Source: Cliona cf. orientalis (taxonomy: Eukaryota; Porifera; Demospongiae; Clionaida; Clionaidae). Taken from it: DNA of 64,000 nt. The notes below the pieces were generated by a model that saw nothing but the letters and a program-made list of their open reading frames with translations, had not been told where the DNA came from and made no database searches. The translations under genes and the position numbers were made by a program. Below, one piece after another: positions 11,341 through 23,900 of this stretch (position 1 is the stretch's first letter; every line of letters begins with the position of its first letter). The stretch spans positions 10,351,000 to 10,414,999 of the forward strand of contig OZ005691.1 in assembly GCA_963930775.1 (NCBI GenBank). The letters are read 5' to 3'.

Positions 11341-11735
11341 GTCTATTGCATACGTTATGAATGATATCTCCGGCCCTTACTAAAAAACTTCATTGAATTT
11401 AAATTATTATTCCTGGCGCGTTGATTAGAAATGAGAAAGTGGCTCGTTCCTTTTGGCAAAAATGAAAGTATTATACCGAGCCACGGCATGACAAGCCCTT
11501 GACTGTACATTATTTGTGGTGTAAAATCGGGGGGAAGGGGGAACTTCAGCCCCCCTACCCCCCTCCCCCATTGTCTACACCCTTGACACAGTAGCTGTAA
11601 TAAATACTGTCAGCTTTGTACAATAATTTATGACATTATCATTTTTGTATTTGATTTGCAGCACCTGCCTGAAGCTGTGAAAGTCAAGGGACAATTTAAC
11701 AAATAAGTACAGATAGCTATCACAATGAATTTGAT
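11341..11735. other. Spacer between CACTA element and paralogue A
   Basis: No gene. From about 11655 the words CCTGAAGCTGTGAA and GTCAAGGGACA are shared with the regions upstream of paralogues B (34348) and C (44160), marking the left edge of the duplicated unit. Confidence 0.45.
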
Positions 11736-11949
11736 TTCTGCGCATGCGCTTAAGATATCCAGCTCGTGATCATGACGTAATCGTTGTGGCTGTTTATGTA
11801 CGAGCCACACCCAGTAGTTGTGGTTTACTGTGAAAGCTCAATATTCCGACACCGACGAAACGATACCTATAAAACTTGTCCAGTGAACTCAGTACGTGCT
11901 CTAGCTAGCCACTCTACTCCGATCGATCAAACCAGCTAGTTGTGTATCT
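11736..11949 (+). promoter_or_regulatory. Promoter of paralogue A
   Basis: Upstream block conserved in all three paralogues. It holds TGCGCATGCGC (NRF1-like, about 11739), TGACGTAA (CRE/ATF-like, 11773), GAGCCACACCC (KLF-like CACCC, about 11801) and TTGTGGTTT (RUNX-like, about 11818). Site identities are by motif resemblance only. Confidence 0.55.
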
Positions 11950-14900
11950 ATGGCGGAGGCCAGTAACTCTGGGGGAGTGGCAAGCGAAGAAGAAGATGAT
12001 TCCGATGAAGCTTCTCCGAGTGACGGCGAGATCACCGCGGCTAGCCAGCGCCCGCCGCGACACACCAACAAGAAGAAGGAGCTACGCTACGTTCAAGACT
12101 ACCTACAAAGATTACCGAAGCACCAGCGAAAGAGAATACAAAAAGAAATAGACAAAGGCTACAAACCAGGTATGGCTAGACCACCGCTATGCATACAGCC
12201 ACAAATCATAGATAATTAAGACTGCACAAATTAAATTGGGCTAGTACAGCTATAGCAGAGTGCTATAGCCTCGTCCCCAGGCACTCTTGGGGGAGGGGGA
12301 AAGAGAGCCTGGTAACGACTGCATGCGCATGCGCGAACCCTTACCATGGTAAGGCAGTTTTCACAGCAAACGGCCTTTCGAGGGGACAAAAACTAACGTT
12401 TGAGTGATTTACCTCATTTAAGTCTCCTAGACACCATCACTAACCGATGGCAAGATACTTTTCGAGTGCTTAGGCGACTTTTGAACTTGACTAGTAGTAT
12501 ACGATCAAGTACTCCACGGATAGTATACGGAGATTTTGGCGCATGCGCATGCAGTCGTTACCAGGCTCTCTTTCCCCTCCCCCAAGAGAGCCTGGGGACG
12601 AGGCTAGTACAGCTAATGAATATACACCACTATTTGGCAACCTGAGTTGGGATATTTATATAATTTTGACTACTTAAGGCGCCTCTCTAATAAACGCGCA
12701 ACCTACGCTGCCGATGATCCTAATTTTCGCGCTCTAACCATGTGCCATACGGCTATATTTAATTTATATTTCCAGGTGCGTTCTAATTAGAGCGTAGCGG
12801 CCCCAGAAGGAGGAGAAAAGAGGGTCTGGTACCTATTGCACGCACATGCGCCAACTACCCCAAGAAAACCTGGGGTGCTGCGAACTACTGTACGCTTTTT
12901 CGCCTTCTTCCCGCGGCCTAGGGTACGAGGCTACACCGATATGACATCGCTTCGTACCCTAGGAGCGAGAGGAGAGCGAAAAAGCGTACAGTCATTCGCG
13001 GCACCCCAGGTTTTCTTGGGGTAGTTGGCGCATGCGCGTACAATATTATAGGTACCAGGCCCTTTCTCCTCCCCCTCGATCAAAGGGCCTGGGTACGAGG
13101 CTAATTAGAGCGGTACCAGTATACTTACAGCTGACAATACCTTGGTAGTATTGAGTACCCCGTACGGAGTACTGGAAGCTATGTTCTCCACACTTTCGCT
13201 CTTATTACATGTACAATGCATGCGCCTCTCTAAAAGATGCGCCACCTGGATCAGAACGTTAATTTCCGGGCTCTAATTATGTGCCATCCAAGATCGCTAA
13301 TTATTTTATAGTGGCGCGTTAATTAGATCGGATACGGTAGTCTAGAATAATTATTACGAATAATGTTGAGGAACACTTTCCCACTTTAATTCCTCTGAAG
13401 TTATGTATTCCCCCCCCCCCCCCAAAAAAGACGTAATTAAAATACTCAGACACGTTAAGGACTGGGACCCGCGCGATAATGATATTCATAGCACGGTCCC
13501 CGCCCACCGTACAGCTATCTCCCAGATTGACAAATTTCACACCGAAAATCCAGTGCATACGTGATAATCCTTTGAGTTTATCAATGATTCATCCATGTAC
13601 AGCCAGTAGCAGACCTTCTGAATGGTGATTCTGGAGCAGCTAACTGACAGGTCATGTGACCTAAGCCACACCCGCTAGTAGTGAAGTATAGGAATAGGTA
13701 GACTGTGCTAGGCGGGGTGTTGGAACAAGATGGTTCGGCGAGTTCTGTCGCTCATAGTACTTATGTAAGTAATATCTAAAGATCTGTCGTTTGCAATTTT
13801 TAACTTACCCCTCCAGTTTCTCAAAAGAAGGCTCTATATAGAAAGTGGGAGTGGCACTTTTGTGGATTTTCACCTCTCACTATCAAATGAACGGTCGTTT
13901 TAAAAATTGCAAACGACAAAAATGTTATAAATTAAAGTAAGAAACTACTACTATGGCTATCTAGCTGATCCACGGCAGAGAAGTTCACCGCCTAGCTCAT
14001 CCATGTTGAGTGAAGTGCTTCCACGAAAATGGAGGTGTGTCCGTTGCGGTTTGATGGGCGGGGCTAAAAGATGTGTCATTAGCCACATCAAAGGTTGAAG
14101 AACCTGGGATAACTGTCATATTACTTTATTACTTTTCATTTTGCTGTAACTATGCTTACAAGACATGGTAAAAACAGTGAAATTTAGCTGGTCCCAGTCC
14201 TTAACTGGCCTGAGTAGATCTAGAGGCAGTGACCCCCAAGATATTGTTAATTAAAATGTACCATTTTATCCCCAGAACATCATAAACTAAATAGCCCCAA
14301 GACTTCATCATGCCCAGCTACCCTGTCAACTCCTCATAGTTACCCCGCGCGCATGCGCAAGGGGTAAAGCAATCGGTTTGTCCGACTGTCGTTGTTGTCG
14401 TCGTCGGCATGAAAATCGCCAGATCTCGAGTTCTAGGCATCTGTGTGTACTGTAAGCGCAACCAATCGGTAGATATCGGTGAAAAACTGGTTTATACAGG
14501 CTTTGAATTGCTCAAAAGGGTAAGCTTACTAGTGCTACAAATCATGCATTTTCTTTTCAACATGCCTGTGGTTTATCGACCACACCCACTCTTTTAGCAT
14601 GCTAATGCGACTGCGCATGCTCAAGCTCAGTGTTGGAAAGGGTTGTCAGGTCATAAAACAGCTATGCCGCAGAATGTTGCAACATTACGCTACAGTGGTT
14701 ACAGAGCACGCAGGGTATGTGCTCTACATGCAGAGCTCTAGTTTCTTTACTGTTTTTTTTTGGCAATTTTGCTCACTTGTGATAGCTAAATTTGTCACAA
14801 CAAGCATCCTCAGCCTGAACCGCGGCCAATATTAATTTTTTTGTGATGTCAAGATTCACGTTTACGGACAAAATTTACCAGGATTTCTGAGAATTTTGGT

Positions 14901-17900
14901 GCGTGCGCAGACAGTGTGTACCAGTCTCTCTTTCCTCCCTCTCCCCCCCCCCCCCCCACCCAAAGGTGAGCCTGGATTCAAGGCTATAATTAGAATAATC
15001 CACCTGGTTTGCTAAAGTTATATTATAATTATTCAGTTATATACATGTAGCTGGATAAAACATTGCAAACTGTTAATATTACAAATCAGTAATGCGTTAA
15101 TAATTAAATTGTCTGTCTTCAGAATAATTAAGTTACCTAACATATCCGAAAATTAAATTTTCTGACATGTGCTATCCGTTGTATTATGGAGACAATGGAG
15201 CATACCATTACAATAAGCAATAACCTTGCAGGGTTTGTGTACTAAAATAAATTATAAAACACATCCTTGATTAAATGCGGCATTGCATTTGTGAAAGTGT
15301 GTGTTTCATTGAATCAAGTGAACTCCAGTGCAGCTAGTGTAGCTTTATCGTATACTGATTGATGTGTTCACTCCAATGCCACAGCTCTCACTGTCAACAA
15401 CATCACCAGCGCTCTCAATGGAATAAACTGGGGGACAATTGCTTGGAACATATTTCACCTCCGCAAATCCAAATATGATGAAATATCTGAGCAGTTTTCC
15501 AGTGCCGATGATAGAGTGAGAGCTGCAGTGAGGGAGTGGCTACTACGAGACCCTCTTGCCAGCTGGAGGAGACTGATCCACCAGCTTTATGACAACTATA
15601 ACACAGAGCGAGCAGACAGTATACATCACTACGCTGAGGAGCTGACTGGTATGTACATGATAATGATTATGATTCATACTACACTACACCACATATGATG
15701 CATGGAAAATGCACAAGGGAGAAAGTCACTGGTCTAATATCTATTATATTAGTGCCCAAATAATTTGTAGGAATGCATATGAACATGTAGGCATATGTGT
15801 GGTGTGTTTATGTTTGATACTGTAATTCATAATAATGTGAATTATTCTCCAGTTCAAATGTGTTATGTATAGATGGCATCGGCTCTTATGCATAGGCGTC
15901 GGAACCTGGGGAGCCAGGGGGGCCATGACCCCCCCACTTTTTCAGGCTGACACACCCACTCTTGCCTTGTGCTAAGCAAAAAACAGTGAACTTGTCAATT
16001 TTACCAGTCTGCAATACCCTTCTGTCAGCTCTGAGTCAAAATCATGCTAGTTTCTTCGCTGCTCTCCTTGAAATCGACTGTTTTTGCCTGTTGTCCATCG
16101 TTGTTACTTCATTTTCGCCATCAGTGTCACAAATGCGTTACCGTTAATTAGTGGGCGTGGCTTAAAATTTTGCGCGCGTACTGTACTATGTCCTGGCCCC
16201 CTCACATTAGAAGTGTTTCCGGCGCCTATGTTATGGTCTAGCATCTGATATTTATGCAACAAAATGAATGTACCAGCCAATTTTGCACCAAATTCCAAAG
16301 GTTTTCAACTGAGGGATTTCGCTAAAAAACTTTCTCTCACGAGTTATAGCTTAATCTTTGTCTTTAGCATAGCGAGGTCAGCCATTTTTCAGTTCCCAGT
16401 ATAGTAAACTATGGTTAAATCCCCTCCGTATACTACTTGTGGTAATGCCTGTAGCTATATAATATTATGGCTACAGGATACAGTTCATAGGCTATATATA
16501 GGGCAAACTCAGAAATGCAATCTGTAGCCTACCATTCATCCTGGTCTATAGCTTTTCCTGAAGTGAACCTGGGTTTGCAGAGGCTAGATCATAGCTATGG
16601 TCTCATTACCCCGCGCGCATGCGCAAGGGGTAAAGCAATCGGTTTGTATGTCTGTTGTTGTCGTTGTCGTCATCGGCACGAAAATCGCCAGATCTCGAGT
16701 TCTAGGCGTCTGTGCGTGCTATAAGCACAACCAATCGGTAGATATCGGTGAAAAAATGGTTTATACGCGCTTCGAATTTCTCGAAAAAGCTTACTAGTTC
16801 TACAAATCGTGCATTTTCTGTTCAGCATGCCTGTGGTTTATCGACCACACCCACTCTTTTAGTATGCGGATGCGACTGCGCATGCTCAAGCAATGTGTTG
16901 TAAAGGGTCGTCACGTCATGAAACCGCTACATGTGTGCCTCATAGTATTGCAATACTACGCTAGAGTGGCTACAGGGCGCGCGGGGTATGTGCTCTATAG
17001 AGCTCTAGTTTTAGAATTGAGTGAGTTGCATACATGTACATGTACTCACTATCCTGTCATAGCTATGTAGTGTATGAGGCCAAGCTTGCATGCATATGGT
17101 TGTATCTTGATGACAGTATTAAACTAGCTGTCTGCAGTCTCTATAGCAACCTGGCCAGTATTACTGTTTTAATGAATAACAGCTCACACACATTAGCACA
17201 ATTTAAATAATAATCACTGCAAGAACACCCCAGAACGTAATTTGCACAAAACTACTACATGTAGATACTCCATCTTGACTTGTGACTCACATTGCACAAT
17301 CTCAGTGCAGCATTATTAACCATCATTTTAATAATAATTATGCTGAATTTTGCGCCGAGCGTTTTGCACTTTAGTGCTTTCATTTTACTGTGTAAAATAG
17401 TCTCTTGTGCCCACCTGCATGCATTGAGATTTTGATGCCGCCTTTATGCATACATGTATTATTGATACAGATCATCATGTTTACATGTGTTACTCAGCTA
17501 TAATGAATTTCATAGCATATTGAATGAGATTCATAGCTAATAAGCAAATCAAATAACCTCCTACCGAATACAATATTACATAGGATGAGGAGCAAAAATT
17601 TTTCTTTTTAGCCTTACGTGTGTACATGTATTTATAGCTCCACTCCCCACCCACCCACATGCAATGCTGTTGACATTCCATTGTCTACCTCAGCTGATAA
17701 AATTTTAATGGGAAAAGCTTGACCACATCCCCAATGGAATGAACACCATTGGTGCAAAACCCTCCGTGCTGTGAGATTTATTGCACTAATAGCAGTGACA
17801 GAGTACAGCTAGTCTACATGTTGGAGTAACCACAAAAATGCGCATACAGATTGCACAGCATTACATAATACGACCACGTGTGTGCCAGATCAGCAGATCT

Positions 17901-20900
17901 AGTACAAAGTAAAGCCAAGAAGCATAATTGATAGCCTACAGTGACTACTCAGGTGCATTAGGGACTGGGACAGCCACTTTGCAGAACATTTTTGTGTTAT
18001 GTTTGAGCTGTCATATCTCCCCAAAAGTATGTATGGCTGACATCAAACCTTCACCATAAGTTAGATCAGGGACTCCTCTAACCGCAAACCAACCTCAAGC
18101 TACGCCCACCAATTAACCATACAGTTACGGCTTCAGCAACACACCCACTAATTGAGCAGAAATCGAGAAATGCGGTAGAGAAAAACTACTTGGATATTGA
18201 CGTTTTTACTCTTAACGCGATTGTTACAAATGTATTAACTAATTCTAAAACGGCCAGGCTGCCTGAACTAACAAGTACGAAATAATCAATGAAAAAGTCC
18301 ACTCACGATTGCTGAGACAACAATCTTCTTGAAATAACTCGAAGGATAAGTAACCAATTCGCTTTGCCATTTCAACATCTCATCTTTGTTATCCAAATTA
18401 ACTACTAACCTTTGTTTGCCACTGTCTCTGGTAAGTTTTCTCTACCGCCTCGAGCTGCCTAGACTCTACTGCATGGCTGTATGGCTATGATTGTGGGCGT
18501 ATCCATAAGTCACATGACAAATCAATTTGTGCATCGTGCTATAGTACACCTGGCAAACCTTTACTCAGGAAGGCGAACGGCTCTACAGTGTTTTTGTAAG
18601 TTGATCGAACCTTTATTAGACATTTTCTATCAACAGATAACTCAGTTAGTGAGGGTATACGTAGCACAATAGTGTTATCAAGTCCACGTGATTAATTTAC
18701 ATATGAATAGCTAATTAAGCGCATTGCGCATGGCGCGCACAGTCCCAGTCCTTAATGCACCTGAGTAATGATGAGTTGGTCGAGTTTATAAGAACTATCG
18801 CTTGACCTATACACTAATGTTCTTGAAATGAAGCGGTTGCTGTCACTTTCGTTGATTGAGAGCTCGACAAGAATCGAAGAAGGCAGCGGTGACGTGGTCA
18901 GCAAATATCGTCAGAACTTTTGAACAAAGCGTTTTCAATGAAATCCATACAATTCAGATCTTGAAACTACCACGAAAAGCCTAATGGCACCTTGTTTTAA
19001 ACGTATAAAACAGGTATGTAGCAGCTAGCGCAATAACAGACACACACAGAACGACTACCGTACCCCTCGCGCATGCGCCGAGGGTTAATAACAACATTAA
19101 TAATATTGCCTCACCAAAGCCGATTAATTTTAGGCTGTAAATATTATTATTATTATGCACAGCGGATGATCTCATTACTACCTAATTATCATAGGGTGCA
19201 CCTCTGTTATTGAGCATTCTTTGATATGTCCTTCACATTTCGAATTCCCTCACAGACACTACACTCACTCACAGCAACCTGTCCACTGTACTAAACCATG
19301 TGGTGGACATGGACTACCTGATGGAGTGCCTCAAAATAGCACTCAGTGTGAGGGGGAAGATCAGAGAACACAGCAAGGCTGAAGAGCAGCAGCGAGAGGA
19401 ATGTATCTACTACTGGATGAATGTCAGCCCCTACTCTATGATTGGGTGGGGGGTTCTTGGAGGGTGGCTACACTACCATGGAGAAGAGGCTGCCCTTAGA
19501 GCTGCAAATGAATACATTCAGAGGGTTCCAGGTATGTGTGGGTGTGGTATGTATTGGAATGTAGATCATGCATACATTACACAGCAAATTCATGCCTGCA
19601 GTGATGTACATTGTGTATGTAGCAGTGCATTTGTTGATTACACTGATGCTCACACTGACCACATCTGTGCACATGTCCACCTCCACACACACACACACAC
19701 ACACACTCACCCGTCATACAGAGCCCACATTGACGGTCGATAATCTCACTGCTGTCCTCGACAGCATTCAGGAGCACATGGACTCTGTTCTCAAATACCT
19801 TCACATCCCATCCTCCAAGCAAGGCCAACTCCAGCAGCAGTACGACAGTGGACATGTGAACACAGCCCGTGCTGATTACATCATTGATCACCATCCAAGT
19901 CCCTCTTGGACTATAACAGTGAGTGCATTGTGGTACTGGGGAGCAGCTGGAGCACTGGAAATGGTTCAGAAATTGTATCTCAAAGGTGAGCCATGTGCAC
20001 ACAGCTGTAGGAGTGAGGGGAGAATAATTATTGTCGGTTTCTCAGCTTTGCACTAATTAATGCCATTAACCCTTGACATTAATTAATTATTGGATGTGTA
20101 CAAAACAATTACAAATGAAAGAAATTGGCTTTTATTGTTCTTCATTAATACTCTGTTGATTTTTACATTAACATGTGTATAGTACATGAACAGAGAACCT
20201 TGGTTTACTGATATGTCATAGTGTGTGGAATAGCACATGTGCACACATATCAACCTGTTATCTTATCAGCTCCTGACCATAACTCGCTATAGCATGAGGC
20301 TGTAGGAAACACTCCCACCTTGCCTGACCACTGACCACGATTAATTGGTATCCTAGCAACCAGTTAGAGGTATGTGTGTGCACCCACTATAGGGAACTAC
20401 CCACCTCACAATACATGTAGTGGTAACCACAATACTAAGATAACCATCTGTTGTTTATTGTTTATATGTCTAGATGTCTATACCTATACGTACATACATA
20501 CATACATACACACTATATAGTTAGTGTATGTATGTGTGTGTGTAGCTGTTACCAATTGAACTGACGTTATCCCTTGCGTGTACGTGTGGGGTAATACTGT
20601 ACTTAATGTAATATAACATATTATGGAAAAACTTCAATTTTGAAGAACACGCTCTTTTCTGGTAAAGGTTGTCAATCACTCCTTATACCTGTTATGAAAA
20701 TTTGTAGAATGCTAATTTTTTATGTTTAATTGCATCATATGTTGTATTTGATTAACTACAGCAAGGCCAATATTAATTTTTTGGACAACTACTCTTTGTT
20801 AGTAGCTAGTTAGCATTTCACGCTGTTGATTATTAAACTCTCTCCTCCTGATTATGTGTAACATATTTACCCCGGAATAAAAAGGACCAAATTGTTTGCT

Positions 20901-23900
20901 AACTTTAGTATTCTCAGAGAGTATTAATTTTTGGGGGAAAAACTGTCAAAATTCACGTTTATTATCCGTAACAGTCGCTTCATGCCAAAGCTTGCTGATG
21001 CCCATCATTTTTTAACTCAGACTGTCGTGATTATTAATTATAGAAAGGTAAGGATAAGAAAATTTAATGTTTAAGGTTTATCATTGGTAAACGACGAATA
21101 ATCATCTGTAATCCTCAAAATGGATGTGGTGATAGACACGCTTAAATCAATCACTGGACATACATTTGTATTTCATGCTATCTGATTGCAAACTGTAGAA
21201 TAGTGTCACAATAGTTCCACACATGAAACTCATTAAAATCATCTAATCATAATCAACAACGAGAAAAGGTGTGGGAAACCACAGTTGTGTACAAATCAAC
21301 GCTAAAATACGGGTCCTTTCACCCGTGCTAGTAGGGCATATGTTACTAGTTCCTACATAAGTATTAGTTGCATCATCAATTGGAGTTACACAGCCACTCT
21401 CTACCTCTACACATGCACCTCTATCTCTAGGCACGAGTGAGTCTCGAAGGTTATTTCAACAGTCGATGAAAAGAGGCCATGTAGACATGTACAATGACAA
21501 AATGCTGCTCTATGGAAGTGCAGGAGTGGGAAAAACCTGCACCATGAAAATTGTCGCCGGTGAAAAGCCTCCTGTTGTACGAAATAGCACTCCCGTAGCA
21601 ACCAAGCCGGTGATGATGTATCAGCTCCAAATGATTAAGGGAAAATGGCGCAAGTACATCTCTCAAGATCGCATGAAATTCTGTGCTAGGATCTCCAAAA
21701 CGACACTGGGAAGAGAGATAATCAAAGCCATGAAGAAAGCCAAGATTGCAGAAATGGTACATCGAGCTAAACATCAGGAGGTGGATGGCGGTGGTGAGCA
21801 GAAGACATCGATAGCAGCAAGTTCCCAACAACCGACAAGAGACAGCACCCAGCAAAATGAAGATCCCACTCCAAAACCGAAAGCTTCATCGCGAAGCTCA
21901 GTCGATCGTGACGTGCTCCAAGTTATTCATGATGTGCTTGATGAGATGTTCCAGCTGATTGACGAGTGTCCCGAGACAGAAGAGCCCCTCACCTTTATTC
22001 ACAAGCTCCTGGTGTCCGACTGTGGTGGCCAGCCTCAATTCCATGAAATCTTGCCCATATTTTTGCGAAGGATGTCATTGATAATATTCGTTTTCAAGCT
22101 TTCTGAAAGCTTCTCCAATCGTCCAATGATCGAGTATTACGAAGACGGCAAAGCATTGGGCACTCCCTATGAGTCTCACCACACAACAGAGCAGCTCATC
22201 AAGGAAGGCCTCCAGTCACTTCATACTCACCGGTCGAGCAAAGGTGCAGGTAAAGATGGTGAAGCTCCACGAATAGTTATGGTCGGGACCCACAAGGACG
22301 AAGAAAGCAAATGTGATGAATCGAGAGAAACGAAAGACCAGAAGCTGAGAGAAATGCTGTTGCCAACGTTTGAGAAGGAGATCATCTACTATGACCCAGG
22401 AGAAAATAAAGTTCTCTTTCCCATGAATGCCAAGTGTCCTGGTGTTGAAGAGGAGGATATGGCTCAAGCCATTGTCTCCAGGTTCTCCATAGAGAATAGA
22501 TCAGATGCGAAGAAGCTTCCACTGCAATGGCTGGGTTTCGAAATAATGCTTGAAGAAATCACTCAGCGACTTAAGCGTGGAATTCTGAGCAGGAGTGAGT
22601 GTCTTGAAGTTGCCTATAGACTTCACCTTGACGAGAGTGCACTAGATGCAGCTCTGATCTATCTTGATGAGCTGTCGCTGGTCTTCTACTATCCCGACAT
22701 TCTTCCCGAAATAGTCTTCACCAACCCTCAGGTGCTTCTTGACAAAATCTCAGAGCTTGTGAAAGTTCATCATGACAAGCTTAAGAGGTGTACAGGAGAA
22801 GATTGGCAGAGATTTTTCTGTCACGCTCTAGTCACGGTGGAGTTTCTTCTAGATGCGACATTCAAAAAGCATTATGTTCCAGGTATGTTTGAGCCAAAGC
22901 ACCTTGTTCTCTTGTACCGAAAGCTTCTAATCTTTGCTGATTTCACTGAGGGTGAGTTCTTTGTTCCTAGCTTGCTTCGAATGCTTAGCAACGAGGAACT
23001 CTCAACACAGCGTGTTTTAGTTGAGTCGATAGTAGCTCCTCTAGTCCTTCACTTTCCTGATGGCCCTCCTCGCCGTGGCATCTTCTGTGCTCTTACTTCT
23101 TTCTTGACCTCGCCAGAAAACCACTTCCCAGGTCCTTGGGCTCTTAAGAAGCCTGCCAGATCGGTCACTCCAACCTGCCTACACCGAAATTGCATCCAGT
23201 TCATGATCCCTTGCGTGAAAACGCCTTGCACTGTGACTCTCATCGACACATTGCTTCAATTTGAGATTCACGTGAGCATCTCTTCTGCGCCGGTAGCGTC
23301 TAAGCTTTGTTCTACAATCAAAGGTGCCATCTCTACCGGTTTGAGAAAAGCCAACCTTGTGTTGGGCTACACCAATTCGACTCCATCTTTTGCTCTCCTT
23401 TGTCCATGTGGAAAGGGGGACGCTCATCCCGCTACCATTGGAGACGGGTGTTGGATTTGCAGTCTGGATGTTGGAGTTGGTAAGGAGTTTGACGCCACTC
23501 AGCTGTTTTGGACTGTGGAAGATAGTCCATCCGAAGATTGTACTGGTAAGCATAGTTCACATTCTTGTATAAATAGTAATTAGCGTAAGCCGCCATATAT
23601 CGGCATGTACGTAATACCGGCACCGCCCGTGTCTATCATTGGCATCTAGTTTACGACGTATTTTACGGGATTATGCGGACATCGCTGAAGCGTTTACGGA
23701 CCTGAAACTTTCAATGGCCATTGCACACCAAGAAAAGTAAACAGGAAGAAAAGGATGATATTACTGGCAAGAAGGTGTGGCGAAGAAGCTCTATACCAAG
23801 TTCGATCAAAATCGGATGAATTATCTGGCGTCTACAGGGAGAAACAGCTCATGGCGGCTTTACCGTGGCCTAGCAAGAGCTAGAAAGATTATTATTCCGT

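Noticed and set aside
17490-17681. 63-codon minus-strand frame repeated at 36359-36550 and 47678-47869
   Set aside because: Conserved only because the intron was duplicated; no domain, and it lies entirely within intron 2 of the ROC-COR genes.
19300-19743. 147-codon frame running from a Death-like exon into CA-repeat intron
   Set aside because: The exon ends at a GTATGT donor at 19532; the remainder is His/Thr-rich translation of intron and microsatellite. The same applies at 48151-48588 and 36802-37065.
19568-20056. 162-codon frame across intron and third Death-like exon
   Set aside because: Only 19722-19985 is exon, bounded by a CAG acceptor and a GTGAGC donor in phase 1; the rest is intron and microsatellite.
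21451-21855. Open frames antisense to the ROC-COR exons (also 50415-50819 and 38773-39102)
   Set aside because: They mirror a strongly conserved sense exon, recur only because the exon is repeated, and have no splice or start context of their own.
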